64,000 nt of DNA from assembly GCA_022457155.1 (NCBI GenBank), contig JAJGOT010000344.1:722001-786000 (forward strand). The letters are read 5' to 3'. Shown piece after piece: positions 32,366 through 42,937 of the stretch. Every line of letters begins with the position of its first letter. Positions within the stretch are counted from its first letter, which is position 1. The notes under the pieces were generated by a model. That model made no database searches. It was not told the origin of the DNA and worked only from the letters and a program-made list of their open reading frames with translations. The position numbers and the translations under genes are program-made. The stretch comes from Cladopsammia gracilis. Lineage: Eukaryota; Cnidaria; Anthozoa; Scleractinia; Dendrophylliidae.

Positions 32366-32989
32366 TTGGATACCAGCTTGGGTCCGGCTTCCTTCAAATC
32401 GACTGTTTGGCGTTCCGGTTTGTTTCTCTGACGAGAAGTTCAAACAAATTAACTGGGAACATAAGAAGAAAAAGTCTAGGGCTGTTCCATCCTCAGGAAT
32501 TCGTGAAGTGGCCCCTGTATTTTGTGTAAATGGTCGAAATTAAACCGGCGAGTCATCAGTTGACCAAACTAATTCGTGAATTTCTTCGCTCGCTTTCACT
32601 GCTGTCTTCACTTTCTGACAATTCAACTGAAATATCCGACTCATCATTAAATTGCTCGTTTCTTCAATCCCTTGCCCTCCCAACTTCTTCAGCTTCAAAG
32701 CCAGCAAATTCTTCTTCTTCGCTACTTGACTCCATTTCTGATAATTTCGGAAGATTTTGATCGATAGTTTTCAATGGCAGGTTGCGAGAAATATTTGTAT
32801 GACGACCTGCCTCGTGTTTGGTATCAACACAAACCTAAGAATATCTGCTACAGTGGAAAGTTAATTGTTCTTTCTTTCACAAGTTTTGATTGGTTGAAAT
32901 AACAGTGGTTGTAGAGTGCCATATGGCACTCTAGGGAAATTTAGCAGGTCACGCAAGAGTGCCATGTGGCACTCGTGGGAGTGAAAGGG

Positions 32990-32993
32990 TTAG
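32990..32993 (+). repeat. piggyBac target duplication TTAG (right)
   Basis: Right copy of the TTAG at 30374-30377. Confidence 0.6.
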
Positions 32994-33389
32994 GCACTGT
33001 TGTCCGTAGGCTGGACAATTTGGGGGAGTAGTCCTGTTTTTCCACAGTAGCTACAGCTCTTGCCAGTGCTTCTCTCTTCTTTTTTGTGCTCTTGTTTTCT
33101 GGAATATCACAGCAGTTTCCGGTTTCTTGGATTTCTTCCTCCACTCTCCCGACTTATATATGACTCCCGGTTATATGAGAGCATTGACTTTCTCTTCCCA
33201 CACATCAGACCCTGTTTGAAACTGGCAGTAATTTGGGTGATTTTTGATCTCTTTGAGCCAAGCCAGCCAAGCGGTCTTTCCGTCTACAGTGTACTTAACC
33301 CTGGCTAACAACACAATGGGAATTTTGCAAGTAGCATCGGATGGGAAAAGTGCACAAATTTCCCTTGGTGATGGCAGATCGTCGTCCAT
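32994..33389 (-). pseudogene. Ty3 Gag remnant, N-terminal side
   Basis: Directly right of piggyBac the minus strand reads SCSYCGK in one frame and PPNCPAYGQQC in the next, the first zinc knuckle with a frameshift between. Upstream, 33171-33389 gives MDDDLPSPREICALFPSDAT and WLKEIKNHPNYCQFQ, which I cannot match to Gag with confidence and which may be a different protein. The knuckle order matches the complete element at 5556-10465 (CPAYGQTC). Confidence 0.5.
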
Positions 33390-34029
33390 GTTTTTTCCTT
33401 GTCACTGACTTCTGTTGAATTACTGCATGGTTTGAAGATGAAATTGACTGCTGATTTGTTTAAAGAGCACATGGCTACTGATCAGCACTCAGGCGCTGTA
33501 CAACAATCGTAAATTTGGATTCTTAAACTTTGCTTGCAAACTTGCACAAGGGGTTCCACCATTCTTCCATCTGAACTTTCTGGTGAAAAAATAAAGTGCT
33601 CAATGAGAGTGTCTTATTTGGTCAATTGTGCAGGGAAAGCGCAGATTTTCTTTTAAGAGTCTAGAGATAATTTGAAAACGTCCTAGCTGTCTTGAATTCT
33701 GTACTGCACTAGTTGACAAAGAAGTATTCGTGTACATCTTTGCTGCAAAGGAGTCATGGTCTGGATATAGGATTGTACTGTCTGATGATAGACCACAAAC
33801 TGATACTCTGCCATGTCAAATCGAACAACATTTGAGCCCTATTTTGACATGGTCTTGCAGCCAGTTTCTATCAACCACACACGTCTGTCACTTGAAAAAT
33901 CGTAATAGGCTTCTTACTAATTGTTTGATTTTGTTCTCTTCTGCTTCTTCCCTTATGCAAATTGTTTATGTAGATGCGAAGTTTCTTCGTACTTGCAGTG
34001 TAGGCTTGGAACAAGCTCTTGAAATTACG
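33390..34029. other. no gene seen
   Basis: No supported coding frame. Confidence 0.3.
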
Positions 34030-34212
34030 GCCAAAAACGTTTGGCCACGGATGGTATGCTCTTTGTGAGACGTGCCTTTTCCAACTGTTTCCTGAGTGAG
34101 CGAAGATCTGACACACTTTCCACATGTTCATAATCTTGTTGGCTGTCATCAGCGTGAATAAATTTTGCAACAATCAGAAGAGTATGGCCATATTGAGCAG
34201 CCATGACATTCT
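34030..34212 (-). pseudogene. unrecognised coding relic (NVMAAQYGHT)
   Basis: One frame reads NVMAAQYGHTLLIVAKFIHAD, then a charged helix (YEHVESVSDLRSLRKQLEKA). It looks like real protein because composition and spacing are even and no stop occurs for about 60 codons. Family unknown. Confidence 0.35.
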
Positions 34213-34700
34213 GGGTGCCCTTGTTTAGCTGGAGGTGATTTACAAATCACTCAATTAATGTCGTCATAGACGAGGAACAAGACAGGTTTCAGTCTTGAGT
34301 TTGTTGAGCTAAGAGACAGGAATGTGACTAGCCTCTCAATGTGTTTCTGGCAAGTGCTTTCTGTCATTGAACGTGACTGCCATTTGAACTCGGAAACATA
34401 GAACGTTTTCATTGACCTCTGTTATGACATCGTATGTGGAGATCTTGTTTTCTTTTCTTTATTAGGAGGATGATGTCAGACTCAGAAATTTTATGAAAAG
34501 TCTGGACTCCCGTATGAATAGCAATGGACCGTCCACAGTCAGCGCGTGCGAATAAAATTAAGCTTTTGTCTTTAATATATCTCAAAAGATATTTTTTCGG
34601 GCTGCTTACCACTGTGAGACCCCTTTAGACAACAACAATTGTAATAATAAAATAAAAGAATTGCGGAAAAAGGGAAAAAAAATTTTTAAACAAACTTGAC

Positions 34701-35075
34701 TCATGAAATGAGCACACTCGAATCCCGGGCATAGGGAAGTATTATTCTCTGACAATTTACGTGATCATCTTTGACTGATCCTGCTACCATAATTTGCTGC
34801 AGGGTTGAAACTAGAAGCAATTTGTCGCGAAGCATGACTGTTGGTGGGCTGATGATCTTGAAAAGTTTAATCTTGATGGAGGACAACTCTTTGTTTACGT
34901 CTTGGAAGGTACCTACAACATAAACGGGCGGGAGAGCACTGTTGTTGCTGGAATCCTGTTGAATTGAAGAACCTGACCCTGTTTCCCTTATCTCTGAACT
35001 CACAATTTCTCTCACCATGCACTGAATTGTCTTCTTCCATTGCTGCCATGTTGCTTGGTGCAGCCCCACTTTCAT
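34701..35075 (-). pseudogene. unrecognised 124-residue ORF
   Basis: Contains LPPVYVVGTFQDVNKEL and a short hydrophobic centre. No motif recognised. It is followed on the same strand by duplicated element sequence (35112-35323), so it is probably part of an element. Confidence 0.3.
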
Positions 35076-35111
35076 TCTTCGCGGGATATGGGTCAGCTGA
35101 TTTGCATAAGT

Positions 35112-35323
35112 TTGCGACTGGTGATAAACATAAATAATGTTTAAGTCTCATTTAGCGAGAAGCGAGATCACTCTAAAGCCAGCCAACTGTGGCTTAGCCT
35201 TCCTAACATGGTTTCGAATGTCTCCAGAGCAGTGAACAAGATTCAGTCTCATGACAGTTTGCCTGGGGATGCCATTAAACACTTTCTCTCATGCCTTGAT
35301 AAATGGGTGGTATACCTGGCCCT
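35112..35323 (-). repeat. duplicated coding segment, copy 2
   Basis: Diverged copy of 29525-29741, same orientation, ending at the same phrase TATACCTGGCCCT, where a second duplicated segment begins. Confidence 0.6.
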
Positions 35324-35533
35324 GGATTGACTGGAGTGCAGAATCGCACCAACATGATGTGTTCCAATTCTGGTCAGATTGCAGGCGGCCTTTGTTTTCC
35401 GTCAGATTCTCGGGATTTTTGTAGTTTTTTGGTCCATGCCATCATTAATGACTGCCTTGTATCTATGTAGGTAGTAAACTCTTCACTTTTCAACATGAGG
35501 TGATTATGATGATGAGGAAGTATGGAATTAGCC
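35324..35533 (-). repeat. second duplicated segment, copy 1
   Basis: GGATTGACTGGAG...GTAGTAAACTCTTCAC is repeated at 36224-36523. This copy lacks about 70 bp and about 23 bp present in the other. Confidence 0.6.
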
Positions 35534-35971
35534 AGGTCTAGGGATCACATGCCCAGAAGAGGCTTAAGTTACTTAATATATCACGGACCTCACAAGCGTG
35601 TGTGTTTATGTACATGCAACTAATGATGTGCATTTTAAATCTTTAGAATTACTGTACTGTTCTTGAAAGGAAATTTTTGATTAATACTTAAAAACTGAGG
35701 CACTATAAACCCGTAAGAAAGACAAAACCAACCCCCCACCCACCTTTATGAAAAAGGAATTAATAAGAATTAAAGATAATATAAAAAAACCTAAATTAAA
35801 ATGGTTCGAAATTTCCAAACCAGAAAAAAATAGAACCACAATATATGCTTCTTAATTCATTGATCATTTTCTTAAGATTCTTGCACAGAAGTGTGCAATA
35901 ACTCCTTCTTTCAAAGGGATACACATTAGCATGTTTCTGTTTGGTGTTAGGATCACTCTTAAACATTCCCA

Positions 35972-36157
35972 TTAAACAGTTAAGCTAGGCCATAAGGTTA
36001 AACAAACGTTATCAAACACAAGCAGCTCTACCAGAAGTGCTAGCATCCACATGATGTACTGGTTTTTGTTCTCCTTAACACAGTTGTCAAGTTGAAGTAA
36101 GAACACTGGTGGCAGTTTGTAGAAGGTGCACAATTCCCTTATCATCCGAAGAAGCAT
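35972..36157 (-). pseudogene. DUF7869-like element fragment
   Basis: Reads YKLPPVFLLQLDNCVKENKN, then a hydrophobic helix. L-P-P-x-x-x-L-Q-L-D-N-x-x-x-x-N-K is the hallmark of a domain widespread in animal and plant element proteins (DUF7869), in which the Asp may be catalytic. The usual following motif GHTHDDID is absent. Upstream sequence (36160-36420) keeps coding character (AWTKKLQIP, FGSFDFCQWPHE) with stops. Confidence 0.5.
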
Positions 36158-36223
36158 GATGCTGTTAAATTTGGTTCATGAGGCCACTGGCAGAAGTCAA
36201 ACGATCCAAATATGTCAGCCAGT

Positions 36224-36523
36224 GGAGGATTGACTGGAGAGCAGAATCGCACCAACACGGTGTGTTCCAATTCTGGTCAGATTGCAGGTGGCCTTTGTTT
36301 TCCGTCGGATTCTCAGGGTATTTGTAGTTTTTTGGTCCATGCCATTATTGATGACTGTTAAGTATTTTTCAGGAAACCTTCTTGCCTTGTGTCTATATAG
36401 GTAGTAAACTCTTCACTTGTGCCTGTTTATATAAATATATACTGATCAAAAAGGAATATAGATTTAATGTATTTCTATAAATATTTTCAACATAAGGTGA
36501 TTCATTTTGTATGAAGTAAGTAT
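36224..36523 (-). repeat. second duplicated segment, copy 2
   Basis: Longer copy of 35324-35533. On the minus strand it encodes part of the DUF7869-like protein, with several stops. Confidence 0.6.
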
Positions 36524-36708
36524 GGAATTGCAAAAACCCAAACTGCTATATTGCTTAGACTTTCTTCATTCTCTCCATACTTATGTCAGTTTAAAAAAGT
36601 CTTGGTGCGCTTGCCTTTTATACTGAAAAAAAAAATCCTGAAACTCCAGTTAGAAAATCACCGGCTCTTCCATTTAAAAGTCTCATTAATTGACGGTTGG
36701 GAAAAATG

Positions 36709-36906
36709 TTAGCTCTCACTTTGTACCATAAAAGAGTGTGCCTTGAGTTTCTCTGTTGACGACTCTGTCTTTTTGATCTTCTTGCCCAGCGATGCTAATG
36801 TGTCCTGGAGGCGATGCTGTGGCTTCTTTGTTCTGGAGTCCCCTCTCTTTCTTTTCTTACCCACATTAGTACTACCTCGCAGTGGCACTTTCTGCTCTTC
36901 TAGCAT
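36709..36906 (-). pseudogene. basic Lys/Arg-rich coding relic
   Basis: 65 residues rich in Lys/Arg (GKKRKRGDSRTKKPQHR, GKKIKKTESS), a possible nuclear-localisation segment of an element protein. No domain. Confidence 0.3.
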
Positions 36907-37235
36907 CTCTGCGTCCCTTTCTTCTTCATGCTAGCTTAGGGAGGGTTCTACATCTTCCAAATGGCTCATGGCTACGCCTTCTGAATTTTCTTTAAAGAAT
37001 CCTCCTTTTGTGAGGATACTTTGACTGTCTACTGGCGACATTTTAATTTTCATCTTAAGCAAGACTGCAGTTTCGACTCTTAAGCAAGTCTCGACACTGT
37101 CTCGTGATGGAAACTTAGTTTGTGCATGCGGTCTACACATTATATATTACATAGATTTATTTGTTTGCTGTTCGTTTTAAATTTCTTTCTGTAGGCTTTG
37201 GAGCTTTTCCTGCTGGATTTGTGGAAATGTGGTGG

Positions 37236-37430
37236 TTAACAATAATTTGCCTTAATCTTTACATGGTCAAAATACTGAGATTGATTATTAAATTCCGAGT
37301 GGATTCCTTCAATGCCTTGTTCCCCGTAGAATCCAAGGCCCATATGCCATTTTCGAAGAAATGGGCAAACATGATCTTCCAGCATATGCAGCTTGGGTGT
37401 TATTCTCATGTTGGGGAAATTTTGGCGCAT
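37236..37430 (-). pseudogene. element protein fragment (ITPKLHMLEDH...GEQGIEGIH)
   Basis: The pattern P-K-L-H-x-L-E-x-H-x-x-x-F-x-x-x-W-x-x-G-x-G-x-x-G-E-Q-G-x-E-x-I-H is the conserved C-terminal block of a very common invertebrate element family. His/Glu residues could be metal ligands, but the role is unknown to me. Only this block is present. Confidence 0.5.
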
Positions 37431-37432
37431 TA

Positions 37433-37832
37433 ATTGAAGAAAAAAGATGTGTTAGGTTTATATATTTATTTATCTCTTTGGTTTTTCCAAGAATCGATTT
37501 ATTATTTTCCAAGACTTTCTAACCTAGCTTATCAATCCTATCACTTCTAGTACACAGCAATGGAAAAACATCTCCTAGCATTTTAATCTCAATACAACAG
37601 ATTACTACTCAGCAAAGATGCCTGAAACACTTATGCAGGTATTATGTTTTGTGCATTTCAACAGAATGCACATACTGCCCACATCTGGTTAGCCAGTGGA
37701 ATTTGATGATTGAGTATCACTTTGTCCCAGATATGGAAATTTTTATCTTGTTTATAGCACGCTCGGTGTCAATCCTTAAGCTGGCGAATTCTTAACTTTT
37801 TACCACATCTGCAGGCATTTGACTTGATCCTC
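37433..37832. other. no gene seen
   Basis: AT-rich; nothing supported. Confidence 0.3.
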
Positions 37833-38172
37833 CTAGGAAGGTGGCAAATTTAACAAGATCCCCAATGGGAGCGAATCTTGAATTGTAAATCCTTTATCTG
37901 CCATAACAGTGTCCTTGTTTCTACTGGGCCAAATGTTGTGTCCAAATTTAAAGTACATAAAGTTAACCCAAGTGATAAATATTCTACTCACTGTAGGGGT
38001 TGGGACATTGAACAAGTGAGTTAGCTCTTCCTTTCTTTGTTAGAAACTTGTCCGCTTTATTCTCGTCAGTGTAATCAGAAAAGATGCCAGGATTTGTGGA
38101 ACCCCAACAGGAGATATTCTCTTCCCTTTCCCCAGGGTCAAGATATCTGTAAACAGCCATTAACGTATTCAA
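37833..38172 (-). pseudogene. PIF/Harbinger transposase, internally deleted
   Basis: Upstream block: MAVYRYLDPGEREENISCWG. Downstream block: LFNVPTPTVSRIFITWVNFM (helix-turn-helix, HTH_Tnp_4-like), NIWPSR, then directly VMADKGFTIQD and PLGILLNLPP (the D-[RK]-G-[FY] third acidic motif of DDE_Tnp_4). Intact relatives have well over 100 residues between the WPSR and DKGF motifs, so the first two catalytic acids are gone. Several frame changes. A plausible former source of enzyme for Harbinger-like MITEs, but no terminal repeats link them. Confidence 0.6.
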
Positions 38173-39193
38173 CAGATGTTAAATAGTAAAAATCATCATA
38201 ATCAGCTCCCCTCATTGCCATTTGCATTTGTAATTGATAATAGTATTCATGTTTCTTGTTTAACTGAACATTTCTGTCGTATTCGCCGATGGCCGGAATA
38301 CACGACGAATTTAACAGATTGAACTTCAACAAATACACTTTAATGGAGCCAGCTCGTGGCCATCTTCACAAGTGTCCCATCATGCATTGGGACATAAAGA
38401 TAACATGGGGGAAGACTGGTCACTGAATTGAAAACAAGTACACTACAATTTCCTTTTTCATTGACAAGGAGGCATGTGTTTGGAAGTTCAGCAATTTCCT
38501 TCGCAGTTTACTCTCGATGTGACCAAGTACATTTCAATTCAGCCAAACCCTTTCCACAACAGATACAATTGACAACAGCATCAGGGCTTGCCCCCAAATA
38601 GGGGAACTCTGTAGAAAGAACAAGCCCAGTTTCATGAATCTCAAAATTGTTATGTTGCTTAGCCATTAGAGTTTTGTACTTTAACCTGGCAACTGGCTCA
38701 TTCAGGATGCCCCACTGAGTTGCTTTGGTAGACACTGATGGCTTGTAGTTAAGAATGCTGCTTACCAGGTTGTCGGCTGCTAATTTATTTTTTATTTCGC
38801 CATTTTCATCAATTTTTCTGACCACAGCTAACATCCGCGATGCAGTAATCATTCCTGTCCTCATTTCTGACCAAGCGTCATTTTTGGACTCCGCGTGTTT
38901 TATTTGCAACTTCTTCCCTTTGTATTTCAGACAGTTTCAATTCCTGAAGGAACACAACATTTTTCTTTCACTAAAAAATGTGAATATTTTGTTTTAATCT
39001 CGTCAGTCAGGGCCACAATACTCTTGGGGAATGCAATTACTTCTTCGCTGCCAATTATTATTTCCTCATGTGCAACAAAGTTCAAGTCTGGACTTGTCGT
39101 GATTGGCCATGGACTATCATAATGTAACAACAAACAGCAGTTACTATTGGAAGCAATGTCAAGTTTCTGAATATCTTCCTGATTAAGTTTCAT
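38173..39193 (-). pseudogene. YqaJ-type nuclease domain of an element protein
   Basis: 38508-38909 reads SKNDAWSEMRTGMITASRML, then A-T-Q-W-G-x-L-N-E-P-V-A-R, GLVLSTEFPYLGASPDAVV and GLAELKC, the core of YqaJ-like (lambda exonuclease-fold) recombinases with the D and E-x-K metal residues in SPD and AELKC. 38138-38260 continues with EYYYQLQMQMAMRGADYDDF (usual C-terminal Y-x-Q-x-Q). 38927-39193 is the likely N-terminal extension. A frameshift at about 38507 and stops separate the pieces. YqaJ domains occur in large cnidarian elements next to Mutator-like or helicase proteins. Confidence 0.65.
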
Positions 39194-40161
39194 TGGCTCT
39201 CTGTCTGCAAAACTTCGAGGATCAAAGCCTGATCTTGAATGTTAAGCTCCCCTGACAGTTAAATGCGCAAGGTTAGCTTTTAAATGAGGGTTAGGGAAGG
39301 TATGTGTACTAATTGATCCAACAGAAATAAATTGCAATTGCTGTTCTTGTTATTTTGCTTTTTTCTCCACTGTTTTGCTTCTTTTCGCTGCTTTCCTCGT
39401 TGCGATGTGATGTGTTGAATCTTTACTTGGTGTACTTTCACAAAATGAAATCACAAATTGACTTTAAGTGTACAAATCTACACCCGTTTACTACATCTTC
39501 TTCATGCTTGCGCAGTGAATGAGATAAAAAATGACATGATGCAACAAAATCAATTTTTATTGTTGAAAAAAACATCAATTAGTGATGCATATATCCAATA
39601 CATGTGGGAATTGCAATTGTTTAAGAAAACAATAGTGGCATACATAGATAATGAAGTATGCATGGATAATAAATGTATTGTTATTCAGATATTTTTCCCT
39701 ATCGTCTGTAGTCTATGTGGAATTTTCGAGGTGACTGGAGGGTTTGGAGTTTGAATGTATTCCGGCCATGTGCTTACATGTTTCCTTTGAAAGTTTCCTA
39801 GTTTTTCTTCCCATTTCTCAGTCTTTGTTCTCTCCAGATGAGCAAGACAAACCTCTCACAAAATTGTATTAAATTAGGAACAGACAATTTGAAAGTAATA
39901 ATTAATAGTAATAATAAATTGAAAGTAATAAGTGTAATGTTTATACCAGAAAACGATGCAGACTTATAGTAAATATTACATGCAATACATGTACTTGTGC
40001 CTCTTCCGTTTCCTATTTTTCTCTTTTCATTCTGCTTGCAGGTGCACCCAGAGTTTTATTCGTCCATCAGCTTCCATTTCATGTGCTAATTGAAGGGTTC
40101 TTCTGTCCACTAAATCCATTTTTGTTTCCATGGCCTTCAATAAAATATCTCAGTTTGAAAC

Positions 40162-40371
40162 TTAGACTTTGTGTGGGATGGATGTCATTTGCATAATTTT
40201 CCACCAAAAAAGCTTTAGCTCTTCAGGAAATGTAAATTTCGGAACATCTCTTAAGTCAAAATGAGTAAATTTGGATTTCTTATGTTTCTCTAAGACACAA
40301 AGATGAATGTTAACGGTTTGTGTCCCTTCCTCATATTCGACTCCCTGATCCATTCCACTGCCTGCAAGCAT
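40162..40371 (-). pseudogene. unrecognised short ORF
   Basis: 69 residues; LRDVPKFTFPEELKLFWWKI looks protein-like, no family recognised. Could be an exon of the YqaJ-bearing element. Confidence 0.25.
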
Positions 40372-40436
40372 ACCTCAGAACTCAATGCTTTCACAGATTA
40401 TTATCTAGCATTTTTATGGTTTGTAGATGAAGCACC

Positions 40437-40649
40437 TATTGTTTGAAGGACTGGAGGTCATTAGTTCTGTTGTATTGTTCTCTCAAAATGTTACGAAGTA
40501 ATGGTGTGAAACCTTACACTAGTTTTATTGTTTGCAGGTGTTAAGTATTCGGCTGCTATTGTTTGTAGGGCTAGAAGCCATTGATTCGTTTGTTTGTTTG
40601 ATTGTTCTCTCACATTGGTGCAAAGCAATAGTGTGAAACCATACAAAAG
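40437..40649. repeat. two diverged tandem units of ~90 bp
   Basis: CTATTGTTTG[TA]AGG...GTGTGAAACC occurs at 40437-40523 and 40556-40649, same orientation. Purpose unknown. Confidence 0.55.
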
Positions 40650-41701
40650 CTTGCTACCTGAAACTTTTCACACATTGACTTTTGTTATTCAGAATTGCAG
40701 ATGATACCTATATGTGGGACGGAGTTCAAATTTTTGCCATCAGCTGTACAATTAAAAGTGTAAATGATGATAAATGCTATTGGAAAATACTTCTGAATTA
40801 AGGTCGCGGGGGACAGGTTTTGCTCATTGCCAATAAGCAAGTCAAACGCCACTTCTTCAGAATCAACATAACTCGTAAAGAAGATTCACCCAGGCAAAAA
40901 AACCTTCATCGTATTCATGAATAAGTTTCTGAATTTCACTGGTGTTTGGGACGTTATACCCTTGCAAATTTTCTCGAGTTTTTGCTGCCCGCACAGGGCA
41001 GCCATCCTATTCTGTTCTGATACTCGACCTTGCGATTAATTACTGATGGAAAGGTGGAAAGATGTTTGTTAGCAGTACCCAGTCCCCTCCGCGTGAATGT
41101 AGCTAGAGGGTGGTATTTCTAGTCCGTCTGTAAGCAGGATGTTGTGCTTAGCCTGCAGGCTATGTTGTGCTCGATTACCGAGTAATGGAAAGAAAATGTC
41201 CTTTAAGAAGATTTTTATGCCTTTAAAGAGGTGGTAAGTACGGAAATCTTTCCGTTGACTGTGAATTTGGGCAAGTACTAGAATGAACTGCTACCGTGTT
41301 TGACTGTGAATGTAGGTTCGTTGAGAATGTATGTTTTTAAAACGATGAATGCTCACCGTTTTATATTTTTCCACCGTTTTAATTATATTTTTCGCTTGAC
41401 ATGCTTAAAGAACGAGAAATACACACAATGCTTTTGTTTCGTTGTGGAGGTCAGTTACAGTTGTTATGTAAACAATGGACTGCGGCCCCGCGGTAGCGTC
41501 TTGATTTATGTCGCTGAAAATGGCCCGGGTATTCTGCAATTGGACAATTTCCTCGATGCGGTAACTTATAACGGTGTTTTGTTTTTGAGAGTAATCTAAT
41601 AGATATTTGAATAAAACTTTAAACTGAGAGAATTTGCTGTCCTTTTTCCTGTGTTTGTTTATATTTCAAGAATTGGTCTAGATTTGCATTTCGCAGCTCT
41701 A
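40650..41701. other. no supported gene
   Basis: A 99-residue plus-strand frame at 41300-41599 lacks an ATG start and shows no family features. Otherwise nothing. Confidence 0.3.
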
Positions 41702-42129
41702 ATTTCCCCCGGGGGGGGTACCCAACAAAGTTTTGTACGGGGATGCTCCGCTCCGAGGTCCAAACCCTTACCCTTTCATATACCGTTTTTGACAGAAAAG
41801 GCACCCCTTTCATATACCTTTCATTGAAAATGGTATCCCTTTCATATACCTTTCATTGAAGATGGTACCCCTTTCATATAGCCTCTACGTGCGTCTGTTT
41901 GATATATTTTGAAAGGCCCTTTGTATAATACTTAAATGGCAGTTTTCCCTCCTTTTTTATGCTTCAACTCGTGTTTTCACTACCATTTCCTATTCTTCGT
42001 GAAATCCCTACCCTTTCACATACTTCAACTCGTGAAATCCCGACCCTTTCATATACCTCCGGACTAAAAAAGCCTTTCGGGCGGAGCATCCCCGTATAGC
42101 CCATTATAGGAAGTAACCCCCCCGGGAAT
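41702..42129. mobile_element. MITE with internal minisatellite
   Basis: Terminal inverted repeat: AATTTCCCCCGGGGGGG...TACGGGGATGCTCCGC on the left, reverse complement on the right (GCGGAGCATCCCCGTA...CCCGGGAATTTCCC). Inside are at least six copies of a CCCTTTCATATACC unit, some with a TTTCATTGAA[AG]ATGGTA spacer. No coding capacity. Target duplication not determined. Confidence 0.75.
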
Positions 42130-42429
42130 TTCCCTCGCATTGCAAAATCCAAAATGTCTGCGTAATTTTTCATATTTTGACTTTCAAGTTAGTTTTTCGG
42201 GCTATTTTTCAGGCGCAACTGATATTCAAAAATCGTTCACACTAATTATTCTAGACTGGAGAGATGTGTTTTTCAAGTCTCTGTTCGCTCTTATTCTTGT
42301 GCGCATTGCCAGGTTTATTATCGTTAGTCGATTCGCGTTGATTTGTTTAAAAACCGAGAAATCGCCCAGTAGTGAATGGGTTAATTAAGGCTTCCAAATG
42401 TGGCAGCACTTCACTTCCAATATGGAACC

Positions 42430-42937
42430 ACTAGTCTAACATCTATTTACAACAAGCCAGTTCGGGACATTTCCTCCAGTGGTAGTTGTTCTTAGGTATT
42501 TTACAGGATTACTCTTTATGAGGTTCGTCTGCACTTTTGCAGAGAAGGTATTAAGGCTGGCTGAATAACTCTCTTTCTTTGACACAATATCCACTTCTCA
42601 GTGCTTGAGTTTGATCTTCGCAGCTTTAAGCTTGGACTGAACTGACTTGAAATATTTCTCCTCTTCTGGATGGCGCTTGATCTCTTTGCAGATTGTAGCA
42701 GAAGAACAGGGTGCAAATGTACACATAGTTTTGTTGTGCCCTGAAGAATGGCAAGTGAAGCACAATGGTTTCTTGACCAAGCGACTTGAAACTCCTCTCG
42801 AGTTTAACTACCTCGCGTTCTTTCTTGGAAACAGTTTCCACAGCTTTATGTTTTTGTTGTTCAAGTTTCTTCAACAGTTTCTGCGTGGGTGCTTCATAAG
42901 TAGTCGGGTCTGAATTAAACTCTTCAAGGCGTCGCAC
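42430..42937 (-). pseudogene. Cys-containing element protein fragment
   Basis: Reads FNSDPTTYEAPTQKLLKKLE and a charged helix, then [36 protein letters not shown], then LKAAKIKLK and, after a stop, SYSASLNTFSAKVQTNLINS. The Cys/His pattern (CxxCxxxGHxxxxC..C) followed by I-K-R-H-P-x-E is an abundant cnidarian module of unknown function, probably zinc binding. One frameshift near 42790 and one stop near 42600. Confidence 0.5.

Larger units (their letters stand above)
30856..32732 (-). pseudogene. piggyBac transposase (PGBD-type), broken
   Basis: ATG at 32732 opens an acidic N terminus (MESSSEEEEFAGFEAEE). The DDE_Tnp_1_7 core follows in pieces: an ALDFFFL/FPVNLFELLV block near 32410-32480, LPETRLYWSKNPF near 32200, then after the MITE RNQFEKICQYLHVNN, KLFNVRPLLD, a frame lesion at the usual first catalytic motif, GFRQYMPMKSVKRGIKVWV, IFGDNYFTS (catalytic Asp in FGDNY). 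30856-31065 gives the C-terminal RCKCC ribbon. Stops and frameshifts throughout. Confidence 0.75.
30378..32989 (-). mobile_element. piggyBac DNA transposon (decayed)
   Basis: Terminal inverted repeats [TC]CCTTTCACTCCCAC at 30378 and, inverted, GTGGGAGTGAAAGGG ending at 32989, next to TTAG on both sides. Just inside the right end two palindromes GAGTGCCATATGGCACTC and GAGTGCCATGTGGCACTC form subterminal repeats, as is common in piggyBac elements. Between them a minus-strand transposase relic (30856-32732) carries a MITE and an AAT microsatellite. The element sits in a Ty3 Gag remnant. Confidence 0.8.

Noticed and set aside
41300..41599. 99-residue plus-strand ORF
   Set aside because: No ATG start, no splice context, no recognisable motif.
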